A stretch of 64,000 bases of DNA from Pseudomonadota bacterium (GTDB lineage Bacteria > Pseudomonadota > Gammaproteobacteria > Steroidobacterales > Steroidobacteraceae): the NCBI GenBank assembly GCA_023423935.1, contig JAFAEQ010000002.1, forward strand, positions 28,475-92,474, read 5' to 3'. Made by a program: the position numbers and the translations under genes. Numbering within the stretch: the stretch's first letter is position 1; each line of letters starts with the position of its first letter. The notes beneath the pieces are model-generated. The model searched no databases and was not told where the DNA came from. It saw only the letters and a program-made list of their open reading frames with translations. Below, piece by piece: positions 16,986-24,925 of the stretch.

Positions 16986-18161
16986 TCAAGGCCCCTGCAT
17001 TGCAGGCAACGTAAAGTAGAACGTCGCCCCCTGATCCGGAGCACCGTCGGCCCAGATGCGCCCGCCGTGCCTCTGCACGATGCGCCGTGCGTTCGCGAGT
17101 CCGACGCCCGTACCTTCGAACTGCTTGTCCGAATGCAGCCGCTGGAACACGCCGAACAATCGGTCGGCCAACGCAGGATCGAATCCGACGCCGTTATCCG
17201 CCACGCTGAAGATCACTTCCTTGTCCTGAGTCACACCTGCGACCCGGATGCGCGTGTGCTCGCGCGGACGTGTGTACTTGACCGCATTCGCGATCAGATT
17301 CGCCCACACCTGCCGCAGTAACCCTACATCGCCCTTTACAGCAGGCAACGCGGAGATCTCCCACTCGATCCGGCGATCCCGCAAATCGGTCTGCATCTCG
17401 CCGATGACCTGTTCGACCAGCACGTTATTGTCGATGCGTGACTTCGTGAGCTCGGTGCGACCGATGCGCGAGAAGGCCAGCAGATCCTCGATCAATTGAC
17501 CCATGCGACGTGCGGCGTCGCGGATGATGCCGAACTGGCGTCGCTCCTCGTCCGTCAGTTTCTGTGCGGCCGAGTCTTCGATCATGCTGATATAGGCATG
17601 AATATGGCGCAGCGGCATACGCAGATCGTGAGACACCGTATGGCCGAAAGCCTCGAGGTCCTCGTTGGCTGCCGTCAGGTCCGCATTGCGCTGCTCGAGC
17701 GTCATGTTGAGCTTCGTGATTTCTCCGGCGATGCGGGCGCGCTCGGCGATTTCTTCCTGGAGCTTGAATCGCGCGAGCGCGAGCTCCACGAACACTTCCA
17801 CTTTTGCACGCAGAATTCCGGAGACCACGGGCTTCATCAGATAGTCCACGGCACCGGCGGAATAGCCTTTGAAGACCATTTCGGAAGTCTTCACCACGCC
17901 GGTGAGAAAGATGAGTGGCGTCGTTCGCGAGCGCTCCCGCTCGCGAATCAGCGCAGCGGTTTCGATACCGGAGATATCGGGCATCTGCACATCGAGCAGG
18001 ATCACCGCATAGTCGCGATCGAGCACACAGCGCAGAGCCTCGGTCCCCGAGTTCGCGCGATAAAGATTCTGACCGAGAGGTTCGAGGACGGCTTCCAGCG
18101 CCTCCAGATTGGCCGGCTCATCGTCGACCATGAGAATGTTGACCTTATGCTCTTCCGTCAT
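16986..18161 (-). CDS. receiver-histidine kinase protein
   Basis: The 391-residue cytoplasmic protein has an N-terminal receiver domain (VNILMVDDEPANLEAL; acceptor Asp in VILLDVQMPDISG; Lys in VDYLMKPV), a coiled linker, a HisKA domain with GHTVSHDLRMPLRHI, and a HATPase_c domain with N box LIANAVKYT, G1 DNGVGF and G2 GTGVGLANARRIV. The layout is that of bacteriophytochrome-type or sensor-relay kinases that receive a phosphate and pass it on. The ATG overlaps the cheB end and follows a GGGGAAGAG stretch. No membrane segment is present. Confidence 0.93.
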   Translation of the reverse strand: MTEEHKVNILMVDDEPANLEALEAVLEPLGQNLYRANSGTEALRCVLDRDYAVILLDVQMPDISGIETAALIRERERSRTTPLIFLTGVVKTSEMVFKGYSAGAVDYLMKPVVSGILRAKVEVFVELALARFKLQEEIAERARIAGEITKLNMTLEQRNADLTAANEDLEAFGHTVSHDLRMPLRHIHAYISMIEDSAAQKLTDEERRQFGIIRDAARRMGQLIEDLLAFSRIGRTELTKSRIDNNVLVEQVIGEMQTDLRDRRIEWEISALPAVKGDVGLLRQVWANLIANAVKYTRPREHTRIRVAGVTQDKEVIFSVADNGVGFDPALADRLFGVFQRLHSDKQFEGTGVGLANARRIVQRHGGRIWADGAPDQGATFYFTLPAMQGP

Positions 18162-18714
18162 CCCGCTCTTCCCCTGCCAACTCGACGATCCGCTGCGCAA
18201 GGTCCGTCAGTGCGTGAACCTCTGCGCGTCTTGTTCTTGCCAATGCAGCCCGGGGCATCTCTGCCCCCAGGGATTCTTCCGGCGACTGCACCAGCACACG
18301 ACCTCCTGCGGCTTCGATCGCAGCCGCACCGAGCGCGCCGTCCGCTCCGCCACCGGTAAGAATCACACCGATCAGATTCACGTAGCCCGCAGCAGCCGCC
18401 GATTCAAACAGAACATCGATCGAAGGTCGTGCGAAGCGCACCGGCTCATCGATCGACAGCGAAAAACGCCCCGCGTCGATGAGCACGTGGTAGTCCGCAG
18501 GCGCAACGAAGACGCCGTGGCCGATCGGTTGCTTGTCGACGATCTCGGCAACTGGCAAGGCACTGGCCTGCTGCAGCAACTCGATGAGTCCGCCATCGGA
18601 CTCACGATGTCGATGCAGCACGATGACCATCGTCTGCGCGAATCCCATCGGCAGCTCGCTCAGTAAGACCTGCAGCGCGCGAGTCCCGCCGATGGAGGCG
18701 CCGACGACGATCAT
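18145..18714 (-). CDS. CheB-type protein-glutamate methylesterase domain
   Basis: This 189-residue protein is a stand-alone CheB catalytic domain without a receiver. The catalytic residues are visible: Ser in VVGASIGGTRA (residue 7), His in VLHRH (34) and Asp in LTGGGADGALG. CheB removes methyl groups from glutamates or deamidates glutamines. With CheR next door and no chemoreceptor gene in view, the pair more likely acts in the adjacent kinase pathway than in flagellar chemotaxis. It overlaps cheR by 4 bp and the downstream kinase by 17 bp. Confidence 0.93.
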   Translation of the reverse strand: MIVVGASIGGTRALQVLLSELPMGFAQTMVIVLHRHRESDGGLIELLQQASALPVAEIVDKQPIGHGVFVAPADYHVLIDAGRFSLSIDEPVRFARPSIDVLFESAAAAGYVNLIGVILTGGGADGALGAAAIEAAGGRVLVQSPEESLGAEMPRAALARTRRAEVHALTDLAQRIVELAGEERDDGRA

Positions 18715-19562
18715 TGGAATTTCCGGAACAGCCGCTCATGCGGCGTCACCGATGAGTAGCAGTCCTCGTACGGCGTGAACCGCACGGTTTCACCACGACC
18801 GAGCCCCAGATAGCCGAACATGGCCAGACTGTCGTAGAGCAGACGATGCGTGCGCGCCTGCAGCTCCGCATTGAAATAGATCATGACGTTGCGACAGAAG
18901 ATCACCTGGAACTCGTTGAACGAGCCGTCGGTGACCAGGTTGTGCATGCCGAAGACCACGTTGTCTTTCAGGAACGCACGCATGATCGCGCCGTCGCCAT
19001 CGGCGGTGTAGTAATCGGAGAACGCAGCGCGTCCGCCCGCCATCTGATAATTGCGCGTGTAGTCCTGCATGGCGGCCAGCGGGTAGATGGCATCTCGCGC
19101 CTGATCGATCGCGAGCGCACGCACGTCGGTCGCGTAGACGCGCGAGCGTCCGTAGAGCCCTTCTTCGTGCAACAGAATGCACAGCGAATACACCTCCTGA
19201 CCGCTCGAGCAACCTGCAACCCACAGGCGCAGGTAAGGATGCGTGCGCAACAAGGGCACGACGTTCTCGCGAAACGCTGCAAAGAAGCTGGGATCCCGAA
19301 ACATCGAGGTCACCGGCAGCGTCAACTTCGAGACCAGTTGCTCTAGAGCGCGCGGATCGGCACGCACCCGTTCGAGCAGTTCGGGAATGCCGTCGACTCC
19401 TGCATCGTTCACGGCCACCTGCACGCGCCGGCGCAGCGAAGCCAGCGCGTACTGACGAAAGTCGAGCCCCGTACTCTCGAGCACGTATTGCAGCAGCGCC
19501 TGGATGTCCGCTGTCTCGGGCACCTCAGCCCGAACGTCCCGATCTGTTCGTCCGGTGGCCAT
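18711..19562 (-). CDS. CheR-type protein-glutamate O-methyltransferase
   Basis: CheR transfers methyl groups from SAM to glutamate residues. The 283-residue product has the N-terminal helical domain (LLQYVLESTGLDFRQYALASL) and the Rossmann catalytic domain with the SAM motif LRLWVAGCSSGQEVYSL and the conserved IFCRNVMIYF. The start ATG overlaps the stop of the upstream hybrid kinase as TGATG. No TPR or pentapeptide-binding tail is visible. Confidence 0.94.
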   Translation of the reverse strand: MATGRTDRDVRAEVPETADIQALLQYVLESTGLDFRQYALASLRRRVQVAVNDAGVDGIPELLERVRADPRALEQLVSKLTLPVTSMFRDPSFFAAFRENVVPLLRTHPYLRLWVAGCSSGQEVYSLCILLHEEGLYGRSRVYATDVRALAIDQARDAIYPLAAMQDYTRNYQMAGGRAAFSDYYTADGDGAIMRAFLKDNVVFGMHNLVTDGSFNEFQVIFCRNVMIYFNAELQARTHRLLYDSLAMFGYLGLGRGETVRFTPYEDCYSSVTPHERLFRKFQ

Positions 19563-22500
19563 CAGCGATACAGCCAGACACGCAACAGCGACCGCAGCTG
19601 ATCCATGTCCACCGGCTTGGTGATGTAGTCGGACGCACCTGCCGCCAGACATTTCTCGCGATCGCCCTTCATGGCTTTGGCAGTGACCATGATGATGGGC
19701 AGATGCCGGAAGCGATCGTCGCTGCGGATGCGGTGCGTCGTCTCGTATCCGTCGAGCTCCGGCATCATTACGTCCATGAGCACGGCATCGACGTCGGAAT
19801 GTGTCTCGAGCATGGCAAGTCCGGCGCGACCGCTCTCGGCATAGACGACCTCCATGCGATAACTCTCGAGCGCAGTCGTGATCGCAAAAATATTCCGCAC
19901 ATCGTCATCGACGACGAGCACCTTGCGTCCCGACAGCACCGGATCGTCGCGCTGCACCTGCTCGAGCATCCTGCGCTTCGGTTCCGGCAGCTTCGCCTGC
20001 ACGCGATGCAGGAACAGCGCCGTCTCATCGAGCAACCGCTCAGGCGAGCGCGCATCTTTCACGATGATCGCCTCCGATAACCGACGCAGTTCGGTTTCCT
20101 CGGCCCGCGTCAGATTCTTCGCGGTATAGACGATGACGGGCGGTGCGCGTTCGCCGAAGCGCTTCTGGATCGTGCGGATGAGCTGCACGCCGGATTCATC
20201 GGGCAATCCCAGATCCACCACGACGCAGTCGAACGTGTTCGCCTCGAGCGCAGCAATCGCTTCGCGACTCGTGGCCACGGCGGTGGTATTCACATCCGTC
20301 TCTCCGATGAGCGCCTCAATTCCCTCGCGCTGCCCGTCGTCGTCCTCGACGATCAAGAGATTGCGCATGGGTCTCTGCACGAACGCCACGGTCCGCGAGA
20401 GCGCATCCTCGAGCGCTTCGCGCGTCACGGGCTTCTGCAGAAAAGACACAGCACCCGCTCGTAGCGAGCGCTCGCGCGCGTCGTCCACCGAGATCACATG
20501 GACCGGGATATGGCGGGTTGCGGGATCGTGCTTGAGCTGATCGAGCACGACGCGACCGTCCGCATCGGGAAGTCGCAGATCGAGCGTGATCGCACTCGGG
20601 CGCAACCGTTTCGCCATCGCGACGCCGTTCGCCCCGTCATGCGCGGTGATCACCTTGAACCCCTTGTCGCGGGCGAACTGCGCGACCACCTGTGCGAAGT
20701 GAGCATCGTCTTCGATCACCAGCAGACTCATATCGCCGGGCTGCAGACTCAGCGAATCGTCGGGCGTCTCATCGACATTAGCGGCGAGCGAGGCAACGCG
20801 AGGCGACGGGCGATGATCGATGGCCACCGCCGATTCCTTGCGCGGCGCGATGGAGCCTGCGATGTAGGCCAGCTGCGCTTCGGTCACGCGCTGCGGCACG
20901 AGGAAGGTGAACACGCTCCCCTCGCCGACCTGGCTTCGCACCTGAAGTGTTCCGCCGAGGCGATGAGCGAGCTCGCGACTGATGGACAGTCCGAGCCCGG
21001 TGCCGCCGTACTTGCGTGCAGTGCCCGCCTCGCCCTGCTGAAACGCCTCGAAAATGCGCTGCAGGCTTTCTTCGGGAATGCCGATACCGGTGTCGCGTAC
21101 TTCGAACGCAATCACGTTATCTGCGCGATCGAGGAGCTCACTGTGCCCGCGCAGATCTTTCGTTGCCCGCCGGATGTTGAGCTCGACGCTGCCGGCACGA
21201 GTGAACTTGAGCGCATTCGAAAGCAGGTTCTTCACGATCTGCTGCACACGCTGCAGGTCGGAGCTCATCGAGCCTCCGATCGCCCGATCGATCGTCACCG
21301 CGAACGCGAGCCCTTTGCTCTCCGCGATCGGCCGGAACGTGCTGTCGATGAAGTGGCTGAACTCGTCGAGGTTGAACTCGCTGACTTCGAGATCGATGAC
21401 ACCGGCCTCCACCTTCGACAGATCGAGAATATCGTTGATCAGTTCCAGCAGATCGGTCGCGGAAGCGTGCACCGTACGCGCATGCTGGACCTGCTTCGGC
21501 GTGAGGTTTCCTTCGGCATTGTCGGCCAGCACCTTGGACAGGATCAGCAGGCTGTTGAGGGGCGTGCGCAGCTCATGCGACATGTTCGCGAGGAACTCGG
21601 ACTTGTATTTCGAAGTCTGCGCGAGCAGCGCAGACTGACGTTCGAGAGCGCTGCGGGCCTCTTCGACTTCGCGATTGGAGCGTTCGAGTCCCGCCTTCTG
21701 CTCACTCAGAAGCGTGGCGCGCTCGGCCATCTCCTCGTTGGCCTGTTCCAGCTCTTCGTTCGCCTGCTCGAGTTCCTCGTTGGTCTGACGCAGCTCCTCT
21801 TGTTGCTGCTGCAGCTGCATCTCGGAGTTGTGCAGCTTGTCGGAACGCAGCTGCAGCTCGCGCGCCAGTTCCTGAGCCTCGCCGAGCAGCTGCTCCGTGC
21901 GTGCGCTGGCTTGAATGCTCGTGAGCACCAGCGCGAACGTCTCGGCGAACTGCTCCATGAACGTCAGCTGCAATGAAGTAAAGGGCTGCAAACTGGCCAG
22001 CTCGATGACCGCCTTTACATCGCCCCTCACCTTGACCGGCTCCAGCAGCAGCGCTCGGGGAAGCGCATCGCCCAGACCCGACCGCACACGCAGATAGTCA
22101 TCGGGCACATCGCTCAGGAGAACGCGCTCGCCGCTGGCGAGCACCTGCCCTGTCAGTCCTTCCCCTTGCTCAATCGACGCAGGCGCATCACCTGCGGCAT
22201 AGGAGGCAACCAGTCTCGCGGAACGACCGTCCTGATCGCGCACATACATCAATCCGTGCTGCGCGCCGATCAGCTGGACCACCTTGTTCAGTGCCTTGGG
22301 CGCGAGCGGTTCGAGCCGCCGATCTTCTTCGAACGAAGAGGACAACGCCGCCAGGCTGCTCTTGAGCCAGCGATCGGATTCGATGGCCCGCTGACGTTCC
22401 TGAACCTGCTCCGCCATCGCATTGAATGCAGTGGCCAGCCGCCCGATCTCGTCGCGGGTACGCACGACGACGCGCTGCGCGTAATCGCCCTGGGCGATGC

Positions 22501-23155
22501 GCCCGGCGCCGAGCAGCAGGTCCTGCAACTGCGAGCGAATGATCCGCGTCAGCAGCCACGTGATCGTTGCGACCAGCACGAAAGCAATGACCGTCCCGTA
22601 CAGCAACAGATCACGGAACGAAGCCTGCGTCCTCTGCGATTGCTCGCGACGCTCCAGGCGCAGACGCCGTTCGACTGCCTGGATCTCCTCCAGCGCGGCG
22701 TTCAATGGCAGCGAGGGGTCGAACGATTCCTGCACCGAGCGCGCGACCGCCGCGCCAATGTCCGGTACCTGGCCGTCCATCAGCGTGCGGGATTCTTCGA
22801 TCCGTTGCGCGAGCAGCGCATCGAGCCGCTCGAGGCGTGACTGCTGTACGGCATTGTCGGAGGTGAGATCGCGCAGCTCGCGGACCGTCCCCGACATGGC
22901 GCTGACGACGGCGTCGAAGCGGCTGCGGATTCCGGCATCGGGCGCGAGCGCGAAGCCGCGCGCGAGACTCTGTGCCTCATGCAGCTGGCCGGTCAGCCGC
23001 TCGGTCTGCTCGAGCACCTGGTAGCTGTGCTGCACCCAATCCAGATCATCATGGAGACTGCTCAGGTGGCGATACGAGCCGATGCCGAGTGTCAGCAGCA
23101 TGGCCAGCGCGAGAGCGAACCCTGAAACGATGCGCGCACTGATCGACAGATTCAT
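19562..23155 (-). CDS. large hybrid sensor histidine kinase with three receivers
   Basis: The 1197-residue protein contains, in order: a first membrane helix (about 10-28), a CHASE3-like periplasmic domain to about 185, a second helix (ATITWLLTR), HAMP, a GAF domain (about 270-415), a long Gln/Glu-rich coiled coil (LQQQQEELRQTNEELEQANE), HisKA with His527 in NMSHELRTPLN, HATPase_c (NLLSNALKFT; DTGIGIP; GGTGLGLSIS), and three receiver domains with acceptor Asp in TLDLRLPDADG, VVDLGLPDESG and LMDVMMPELDG. It begins the operon with cheR, cheB and the receiver-kinase. The input signal is unknown. Confidence 0.95.
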   Translation of the reverse strand: MNLSISARIVSGFALALAMLLTLGIGSYRHLSSLHDDLDWVQHSYQVLEQTERLTGQLHEAQSLARGFALAPDAGIRSRFDAVVSAMSGTVRELRDLTSDNAVQQSRLERLDALLAQRIEESRTLMDGQVPDIGAAVARSVQESFDPSLPLNAALEEIQAVERRLRLERREQSQRTQASFRDLLLYGTVIAFVLVATITWLLTRIIRSQLQDLLLGAGRIAQGDYAQRVVVRTRDEIGRLATAFNAMAEQVQERQRAIESDRWLKSSLAALSSSFEEDRRLEPLAPKALNKVVQLIGAQHGLMYVRDQDGRSARLVASYAAGDAPASIEQGEGLTGQVLASGERVLLSDVPDDYLRVRSGLGDALPRALLLEPVKVRGDVKAVIELASLQPFTSLQLTFMEQFAETFALVLTSIQASARTEQLLGEAQELARELQLRSDKLHNSEMQLQQQQEELRQTNEELEQANEELEQANEEMAERATLLSEQKAGLERSNREVEEARSALERQSALLAQTSKYKSEFLANMSHELRTPLNSLLILSKVLADNAEGNLTPKQVQHARTVHASATDLLELINDILDLSKVEAGVIDLEVSEFNLDEFSHFIDSTFRPIAESKGLAFAVTIDRAIGGSMSSDLQRVQQIVKNLLSNALKFTRAGSVELNIRRATKDLRGHSELLDRADNVIAFEVRDTGIGIPEESLQRIFEAFQQGEAGTARKYGGTGLGLSISRELAHRLGGTLQVRSQVGEGSVFTFLVPQRVTEAQLAYIAGSIAPRKESAVAIDHRPSPRVASLAANVDETPDDSLSLQPGDMSLLVIEDDAHFAQVVAQFARDKGFKVITAHDGANGVAMAKRLRPSAITLDLRLPDADGRVVLDQLKHDPATRHIPVHVISVDDARERSLRAGAVSFLQKPVTREALEDALSRTVAFVQRPMRNLLIVEDDDGQREGIEALIGETDVNTTAVATSREAIAALEANTFDCVVVDLGLPDESGVQLIRTIQKRFGERAPPVIVYTAKNLTRAEETELRRLSEAIIVKDARSPERLLDETALFLHRVQAKLPEPKRRMLEQVQRDDPVLSGRKVLVVDDDVRNIFAITTALESYRMEVVYAESGRAGLAMLETHSDVDAVLMDVMMPELDGYETTHRIRSDDRFRHLPIIMVTAKAMKGDREKCLAAGASDYITKPVDMDQLRSLLRVWLYR

Positions 23156-23322
23156 GACCTCTGCATCGCTCCTGATCGGGTCCTTGTTTTGTCCGGCACA
23201 CGCGCCGGCGCGTTGGCATCAGCGATGCTGCTGTGCACCGCTCATCGATTGCAGCGTGGTTTGTACGGGTGCGTGCGCTGTCGAAACGAAAATTTACAAA
23301 GACGCGCGCTCAATAACACACA

Positions 23323-23339
23323 TTCAGGAAATCCCTGAA
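23323..23339. promoter_or_regulatory. inverted repeat upstream of hybrid kinase operon
   Basis: TTCAGG and CCTGAA are exact reverse complements separated by five bases, about 170 bp before the hybrid kinase start. The spacing resembles a dimeric operator, but no cognate regulator is identified and the site might be chance. Confidence 0.35.
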
Positions 23340-23373
23340 CGTATTTTCGGGAAAGCATTGAGTCCGCATGCAC

Positions 23374-23404
23374 GGCAGTCACACATTTAATAAGTGTGAC
23401 TGCC
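23374..23404. terminator. 11-bp-stem hairpin after kinase-like gene
   Basis: GGCAGTCACAC (23374-23384) is perfectly complementary to GTGTGACTGCC (23394-23404) around an AT-rich nine-base loop. It begins 11 bases past the stop codon of the minus-strand kinase-like gene, where a terminator is expected. No T-tract follows on either strand, so an operator role for the kinase operon downstream is an alternative. Confidence 0.5.
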
Positions 23405-23414
23405 ATAGAACACA

Positions 23415-24116
23415 TCAGGCGCGCGGGAGCCGAACCGTCGTGCGACGGCCCGCTTGCGGCAGATGGATGCACTCGATGCTGCCGCCGAGAGACGAGAAAA
23501 TGTGCCTCACCGTGGGCAACACGATGCCGTTGCGCAAGGGTCGCGCCGTGAGATCGAGTACGAAGACATCCCGCTCATCGGCCGGCCCGGGGCGCGCATC
23601 GGTCATGAGCACCTCGATCGATCCTCCCAGATCGACGCCATGCAGATGCAGCTCTCCTCCGCTCTGCGCCATCGCGTCGATGGCCTCGGTGAGCAGCCCG
23701 AGAAAGGCGAGACGCGTGCGTGCTGGATCTGCGTGAGCCTTGAGCGGCGGCTGCAACTCGGAACGAAAACGCACCGAGCAACGACTCGCATCGCTCATCA
23801 GAAACCGCGTGAGCTCGTTCAGGAGCTCCGCGATATCGATTACGGTCGCTGGTTCTTCGTCCGGAGCAATGTTGGACAGCACACGTTCGAGGCCCGCTTC
23901 GTGGTTCGAAATGGCGTGTCTCACGAACTGAACCAGCTGGTCGAACGGAATGGAAATCGGCCTCTCGGCACGGATCGAGCGTATCAACGCATCGACGCCT
24001 CCATAGATACCCTGCAATCCGTTCCTCATATCGTGGTGATAGGAGCGGCGGCATCGCGTCGCCAACTGCGCGTGCAGCGCATCTTCCAGCAGGGGGAACA
24101 GCTCGCTCTCGTTCAT
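23415..24116 (-). CDS. soluble histidine-kinase-like protein with reduced ATPase domain
   Basis: The 233-residue protein has an H-box-like segment at its N terminus (YHHDMRNGLQGIYGGVDAL, candidate phospho-His28) and then a fold that aligns with a HATPase_c domain, ending with FSSLGGSIECIHLPQAGRRTTVRL. The canonical N box (NAxxA) is replaced by LTEAIDAMAQ and the glycine-rich G1/G2 boxes are not recognisable, so ATP binding is doubtful. It may be a phosphotransfer (Spo0B-like) protein serving the neighbouring receivers. No membrane segment is seen. An in-frame GTG at 24167 adds 17 residues. Confidence 0.7.
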   Translation of the reverse strand: MNESELFPLLEDALHAQLATRCRRSYHHDMRNGLQGIYGGVDALIRSIRAERPISIPFDQLVQFVRHAISNHEAGLERVLSNIAPDEEPATVIDIAELLNELTRFLMSDASRCSVRFRSELQPPLKAHADPARTRLAFLGLLTEAIDAMAQSGGELHLHGVDLGGSIEVLMTDARPGPADERDVFVLDLTARPLRNGIVLPTVRHIFSSLGGSIECIHLPQAGRRTTVRLPRA

Positions 24117-24192
24117 TGGTCGATCGATTCTGGTTATGGGCGCTGGCGCGACGATGAGACGCACCATGACGCTCGCGCGCAGTATCTAACAG

Positions 24193-24327
24193 ATGGCTGT
24201 ATTTCGCGAACCGCATGCGTCGCGCTGGCCCGATGCACATCACCATGCCTGCGATCTGCAATTGTTATTGCAATTTTTGCAAGGCGTACTCGAGGAACCT
24301 GCCCGCATTCCGGTCATTGATGACTAG
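24193..24327 (+). CDS. possible 44-residue small protein
   Basis: A short open frame reads from ATG 24193 to TAG 24327. The translation starts MAVFREPHASRWPDAHHH and continues with an amphipathic LQLLLQFLQGVLEEP stretch. It occupies most of the gap between the divergent kinase-like gene and the membrane-protein gene. There is no clear Shine-Dalgarno site and no family is recognised, so it may be chance. Confidence 0.25.
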   Translation: MAVFREPHASRWPDAHHHACDLQLLLQFLQGVLEEPARIPVIDD

Positions 24328-24350
24328 CTACCTGCACGTGAGGAGTCTGA

Positions 24351-24914
24351 ATGCGGGCCGTCATTCTGTTCACGCTGGGCTGGATCGTCTATCCCGTGTG
24401 GCTGCTCGCCGGCGTCGGCGATCAGTGGTGCCATCGTCGCACGTCGATCGCGACCACCTCGGGGCGTCTCGAATCGTTATTGCACCTGGCGCAGCTCGGC
24501 GTGATCGGACTCGCCGTTCTGGGCGGTCTCTTTCTCGAGCCTTCGACAGCCCTCTTCACTGTCCTTGCGATCCTGATCGCGTCCCACAGCGTTCTGTCGT
24601 TCATCGATGTCTCGTACACGGAACCGCGGCGACGCATCCTGCCCATCGAGCAGCACATTCATGCGTACATGGAGGTCCTGCCGTGGACGTCGCTGGCCCT
24701 GTTCAGCGCCGCTCATCCCGACATATTCACGCGGCCCGAGTGGGCGTTGAGGCTCCGAACCGAGCCATTGCCTGCCACCGTCCTGCTCGCCGTCATCGCA
24801 CCGGCGGTGTTATTGGCCGTCCTGCCGGCGCTGTTCGAGTACTTCCATACCCGGCGCGGGTCGGCGCGACCTCCTCGCGCGTCGTACGCGCGACCCGCCT
24901 CGGCCCAACCGTGA
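24351..24914 (+). CDS. conserved-looking integral membrane protein
   Basis: The 187-residue product has about four to five membrane segments. It contains polar, motif-like stretches that suggest function: GDQWCHRRTSIATTSGRLES after the first helix, SHSVLSFIDVSYTEPRRR and IEQHIHAYMEVLPW. Several conserved-looking His residues in or near helices could bind metal or heme, which is inference. The C terminus is Arg/Pro-rich. A GAGGAG site follows its stop and serves the next gene, so the two are probably co-transcribed. Confidence 0.8.
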   Translation: MRAVILFTLGWIVYPVWLLAGVGDQWCHRRTSIATTSGRLESLLHLAQLGVIGLAVLGGLFLEPSTALFTVLAILIASHSVLSFIDVSYTEPRRRILPIEQHIHAYMEVLPWTSLALFSAAHPDIFTRPEWALRLRTEPLPATVLLAVIAPAVLLAVLPALFEYFHTRRGSARPPRASYARPASAQP

Positions 24915-24925
24915 GGAGCCCATCC

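Noticed and set aside
24215..24925. N-terminal extension of the FAD-Rieske protein
   Set aside because: The extra 237 residues overlap the membrane-protein gene and are Arg/His-rich; a strong Shine-Dalgarno site supports the ATG at 24926.
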